Shown piece by piece: positions 4,700 through 5,087 of a stretch of DNA of 5,087 bases; position 1 is the stretch's first letter; the number at the start of each line of letters is the position of its first letter. Under the pieces are notes generated by a model. The model was not told where the DNA came from, did no database searches, and saw nothing but the letters and a program-made list of their open reading frames with translations. A program made the translations under genes and the position numbers. This stretch comes from Sulfurospirillum sp. UBA1314 (GTDB taxonomy: Bacteria; Campylobacterota; Campylobacteria; Campylobacterales; Sulfurospirillaceae). The stretch is taken from NCBI GenBank assembly GCA_002307095.1, contig DBTO01000127.1, positions 1 to 5,087 of the forward strand. Reading direction: 5' to 3'.

Positions 4700-5087
4700 C
4701 TTTGAAATCAATCGCAGTAACGCTTAGATTATCAAGGCTAATCACCGTTAGTTTATCCTCTTTTTTAGGAAAATACGCCGCATCTTTTTCGTTGTCAATA
4801 ATGCCAATACCATACGTGTATTTCTTAAATTTTGGCATCATAAACATGCTCATAACAAGACTTGGCACAGCAGTTGCATCCATAAAGTACAACGCACTGT
4901 TCTCACTAAGGTAATTTGGATTGGCTTCAAAAAAAGCTTTCATCACATCGCCTTGAGATTTGGTGTAAGCAATGATAATCTGCTTGGTTTGTGGTGTAAT
5001 GTTAACCGTTTTTTCAAACTGATCTTTAATGACAGGCGCTTCAATCACTGAGCCCTCTTTCAACGTGTCAGCAAACAGTCCAAAAGG
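4689..5087 (-). CDS. Conserved hypothetical protein, probably exported, 5'-truncated
   Basis: The reading frame is open from its stop (4689-4691) to the window edge, with 132 residues visible. A TTG at 5063 is the first possible internal start, but the eight codons before it (PFGLFADT) read like the end of a signal peptide with a likely cut near LFA/DTLKEG. The real start is therefore probably beyond 5087 and the protein periplasmic. I do not recognise a characterised family. The mature part alternates strands and helices (KQIIIAYT, GDVMKAFFEANPNYL, SALYFMDATAVPSLVMSMFMM, YTYGIGIID, KLTVISLDN). This order, with the AVPS turn, is loosely like a thioredoxin-type fold, but no CxxC is present and there are no cysteines at all in the visible part. 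I vaguely recall similar epsilonproteobacterial proteins carrying a doubtful 'FAD/FMN-containing dehydrogenase' label; nothing here supports a flavin site. It is convergent with the DUF779 gene. Confidence 0.75.
   Translation of the reverse strand, partial: PFGLFADTLKEGSVIEAPVIKDQFEKTVNITPQTKQIIIAYTKSQGDVMKAFFEANPNYLSENSALYFMDATAVPSLVMSMFMMPKFKKYTYGIGIIDNEKDAAYFPKKEDKLTVISLDNLSVTAIDFKEKL

Overview
The window looks like chromosomal DNA of an epsilonproteobacterium (Campylobacterota). Sulfurospirillum or a close relative is my best guess. The reasons are AT-rich intergenic DNA with a moderate coding GC level, tRNA genes that encode their own CCA, and the mix of a nitrogenase-protection protein (CowN) with an AldB/ExaC-type aldehyde dehydrogenase. 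The genus is an inference from gene content and protein flavour; no search was run.

Positions 1-437 are the end of a tRNA cluster on the + strand: the 3' tail of a tRNA-Pro, then complete tRNA-His(GTG), tRNA-Arg(TCG), tRNA-Arg(TCT) and tRNA-Leu(TAG). A small stem-loop lies before the Leu gene. A nucleoside 2-deoxyribosyltransferase gene (515-1018) follows on the same strand. It converges on, and overlaps by 71 bp, an AraC-family regulator gene on the - strand (948-2042).

The regulator is divergent from a small gene that I read as cowN (2255-2560), the protein that sustains N2 fixation when carbon monoxide is present. Their 212-bp shared intergenic region carries a clear -10 box for the regulator gene. 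It also has a TCAAAT direct repeat with 21-bp spacing plus an inverted copy, the geometry expected for an AraC-family operator.

Next comes a probable two-gene operon. It encodes an NAD(P)-dependent aldehyde dehydrogenase of the AldB/ExaC group (2740-4236) and a cysteine-rich DUF779 protein (4292-4669). The leader holds a Fur/PerR-like 7-1-7 palindrome, and a strong stem-loop sits between the two genes. The operon ends at a stem-loop that can serve both strands, facing a - strand gene for a probable exported protein of unknown function whose 5' end lies outside the window.

Taken together, the accessory part (about 950-4670) may be a small stress or metabolic-protection block: a ligand-responsive AraC regulator, a CO-protection factor for nitrogenase, and an aldehyde-detoxifying pair. 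A regulatory link between these parts is hypothesis only. No mobile element, CRISPR array or nif structural gene is visible.
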